Assembly: GCA_030840415.1 (NCBI GenBank)
Contig: JAVEEO010000208.1
Location: 1 to 10,534, forward strand
Direction: 5' to 3'
DNA: 10,534 nucleotides
Source of the DNA: Pseudonocardiales bacterium
GTDB lineage: Bacteria > Actinomycetota > Actinomycetes > Mycobacteriales > Jatrophihabitantaceae
How positions within the stretch are numbered: position 1 is the stretch's first letter; every line of letters begins with the position of its first letter. The notes beneath the pieces were generated by a model, which saw nothing but the letters and a program-made list of their open reading frames with translations, ran no database searches and had not been told where the DNA came from. Positions 9,081 to 10,534 of this stretch are shown piece after piece. The position numbers and the translations under genes were made by a program.

Positions 9081-10016
9081 ATGGTAGACGACGGCACCGT
9101 CGACGAGGATATCCGCCGGGCATTCCCGACGGATGGCAGCGCCCCCGATCCTCAGGCAAAGCTCACCTGCATGCGCGAGTTGCACCAGCACTACATGCAA
9201 TTCTTCACGCCTCCGGCGCAGACCCTGACGCTCGGCGACTGGCGCGACACCGCCCGCATCAGCGCGATCGAAAAGGAGTGGAACTCCTACGAGGAGGCCC
9301 GGGTCCTCGCCTCGAATCCCGAATTGCCGGCCAACGCGGAGGAATTCCGGGACTGGTTCGCAGAGATCGCCGACGTCAACGAGTACCACGACATCTGCGA
9401 CTACCTCCGCAACGAGGCGACCCTGCTCGACATCGCGCTCATGGTGCTGGCCGAGGGCAAGGTCGAGAGCTACTTCGACGACCTCATGGCGCTGGCCCAG
9501 GTCGGTGCCTCCGGTGACACCAAGATGACCATCGCCCGCAACTACTGGGACGAGATGGGCAACGGCAAGCACGTCAACATGCACACCGTGATGCTCGACA
9601 ACACCACCCAGTGGATGGCCGAGAACGCCATCCCGTCCGGGTTCGACCTCAGCATCCTCGAGATCCCCGAGGCCTACACCAACGCCTGCGGCCTGCTGAT
9701 GTACCTGCTGCGGCGTCGCTACCTGCTGCGCGGCCTCGGTGGCCTCGGCCTGCTGGAGCAGACCGCGTCGGCGCGGTTCGCCGCGACCGTCGAGGGGCTC
9801 AAGCGGCTGGACGTGGCCAGGCCGGTCTATCGCTACCAGGACACCCACGTCGGCGTCGACCAGGACCACAGCCGGGAATGGGTCGACGGCGTGTTCCTGA
9901 CCACCATCAAGGAGAATCCCGACACGATTCCCGAATTGGCGATGGGCGTGTTGATTCGCGGAAACGTCGCCGCCGAATTCTTCCAGGTGGTCCGCCGCGA
10001 CCTGTTCGGCCGCGGC
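9081..10016 (+). CDS. Iron-containing redox enzyme, heme-oxygenase-like diiron oxidase (HDO) family
   Basis: A 312-residue all-helical protein with no signal peptide or membrane span. The signature H-x3-D-x2-H is present (H256, D260, H263 in DTHVGVDQDHSREW), as is the middle-helix glutamate E158 in ARNYWDEMGNG; E112 in YLRNE is a likely first-helix ligand, though the His usually seven residues on is Ala here. Other family hallmarks are LMALAQVG and LRRRYLLRGLGGLGLLEQTASARF. HDO enzymes bind two irons through such residues and use oxygen for decarboxylation, C-C cleavage, desaturation or N-oxygenation, mostly in specialised metabolism; the reaction here is unknown. ATG 9081 is chosen over GTG 9075 because AGGA (9070-9073) lies 7 bases before it. 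The stop codon occupies 10017-10019. It is followed within about 100 bases by a methyltransferase gene, probably in one operon. Confidence 0.85.
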
Positions 10017-10030
10017 TGAGGAACCTGGAT

Positions 10031-10087
10031 ATGGCGCTCGAATGCGCCGGCCCCCGCATTCCTATCGCAATTCTGGTTCGGTGCTGA
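10031..10087 (+). CDS. Possible 18-residue small open reading frame
   Basis: ATG 10031 opens a frame of 18 codons (MALECAGPRIPIAILVRC) ending at TGA 10085-10087. A GAGGA sequence (10018-10022) overlapping the stop codon of the diiron oxidase gene lies 8 bases upstream, so translation could be coupled to it. The peptide has two cysteines and a run rich in Ile, Leu and Val. Reading frames this short arise often by chance. It could equally be a leader peptide, a precursor peptide or nothing. Confidence 0.25.
   Translation: MALECAGPRIPIAILVRC
10033..10060 (+). promoter_or_regulatory. Two mutually exclusive hairpins between the diiron oxidase and methyltransferase genes
   Basis: GGCGC (10033-10037) can pair with GCGCC (10044-10048) around a 6-base loop. 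Alternatively AATGCG (10041-10046) can pair with CGCATT (10055-10060) around an 8-base loop. The two share bases 10044-10046 and cannot form together. Both lie inside the possible 18-codon frame. Neither is followed by a T run, so a plain terminator is not supported. Confidence 0.35.
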
Positions 10088-10107
10088 TGACAGGTCCGCG
10101 CCGAGGC

Positions 10108-10116
10108 AAGGAGGAG
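10108..10116 (+). promoter_or_regulatory. Strong ribosome binding site of the methyltransferase gene
   Basis: AAGGAGGAG is a near-ideal Shine-Dalgarno sequence ending 7-9 bases before GTG 10124 and fixes that GTG as the start. It is the strongest such site in the window. Confidence 0.8.
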
Positions 10117-10123
10117 AATTCTT

Positions 10124-10534
10124 GTGACCGACCCGCAGCAGGAGTCCTCGGCAGCGCCGCTGACCGAGGATGACCTGACCAACCTACTGTTCGGCCATGC
10201 GGGGTTTCAGTACCTGCGCGCCGGGACCGAACTCGGCCTGTTCGAACTGCTCGAACGCCGGCCCGGCCTGGGGCGCAAGGAGTTGGCCACCGAGTTGGAC
10301 CTGCAGGACCGGGCGCTGGACATCCTGCTCCTGGGGGTGACTTCGCTGCGGCTGGTGCAGCACGCCGACGACAAGTACTCCAACAACCCCACCATCAGCA
10401 AGCTGGTCACCTCGAGCCGGTGGGAGGTCTACAAGGCCACCATCGGGTTCGAGGCCTACGTCGCCTACCTCGGGCTGGCCGACTTCACCGAGTCGCTGAG
10501 GGCCAATACCAACGTGGGTCTGCGCCGGGTGCCA
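10124..10534 (+). CDS. SAM-dependent O-methyltransferase-like protein, N-terminal part (cut by right edge)
   Basis: The frame starts at GTG 10124 and is still open at the last base, giving 137 residues. They form the helical dimerisation domain that precedes the catalytic domain in plant-type and actinobacterial small-molecule methyltransferases: FGHAGFQYLRAGTELGLFELL (22-42), then a winged-helix-like segment with GLGRKELATELDLQDRALDILLLGVTSLRLV and YSNNPTISKLVTS. The SAM-binding domain would lie outside the window, so catalytic competence cannot be judged. Enzymes with this layout methylate oxygen (sometimes nitrogen or carbon) on small molecules, commonly polyketides and aromatic or amino-acid derived products. 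Its position right behind a diiron oxidase gene suggests that they act on the same compound (inference). Confidence 0.78.
   Translation, partial: MTDPQQESSAAPLTEDDLTNLLFGHAGFQYLRAGTELGLFELLERRPGLGRKELATELDLQDRALDILLLGVTSLRLVQHADDKYSNNPTISKLVTSSRWEVYKATIGFEAYVAYLGLADFTESLRANTNVGLRRVP

Overview
The window is uniformly GC-rich (about 70 % by eye). It has GTG starts, short intergenic gaps and a furA-katG pair in which the furA message appears to be leaderless. Together these point to a high-GC actinobacterium; genus cannot be set from the sequence alone.

Left block (1-5931, all + strand): a catabolic operon for 4-hydroxyproline. In order it holds the 3' part of an FAD/[2Fe-2S] dehydrogenase subunit (D-hydroxyproline dehydrogenase / opine oxidase subunit A type, cut by the left edge), a DapA-fold deaminase for pyrroline-4-hydroxy-2-carboxylate, a two-cysteine proline racemase-family enzyme (4-hydroxyproline 2-epimerase), an aldehyde dehydrogenase (2-oxoglutarate semialdehyde dehydrogenase type), a FadR/FCD-type GntR regulator and an aldo/keto reductase. 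The first four fit the known route: trans-4-hydroxy-L-proline to cis-4-hydroxy-D-proline (epimerase), to pyrroline-4-hydroxy-2-carboxylate (dehydrogenase), to 2-oxoglutarate semialdehyde (deaminase), to 2-oxoglutarate (aldehyde dehydrogenase). The aldo/keto reductase is not part of that textbook route. The other dehydrogenase subunits are expected left of the window.

Middle block (6016-8828, - strand): furA then katG, a peroxide/iron-responsive repressor and its bifunctional catalase-peroxidase. All katG active-site residues are visible. A strong hairpin with a T-tract on the - strand ends katG and separates it from the convergent hydroxyproline operon. The furA promoter region carries an imperfect palindrome over its likely -35 box. 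The furA-katG spacer carries a 9-bp repeat next to the katG ribosome binding site.

Right block (9081-10534, + strand): a gene for a heme-oxygenase-like diiron oxidase family protein, a possible 18-codon reading frame lying among competing hairpins, and the start of an O-methyltransferase-like gene cut by the right edge. An HDO-type oxidase next to a dimerising methyltransferase resembles the edge of a specialised-metabolite locus. This is the part whose function is not known and the best candidate for something undescribed. No tRNA, rRNA, CRISPR array or insertion sequence was seen.
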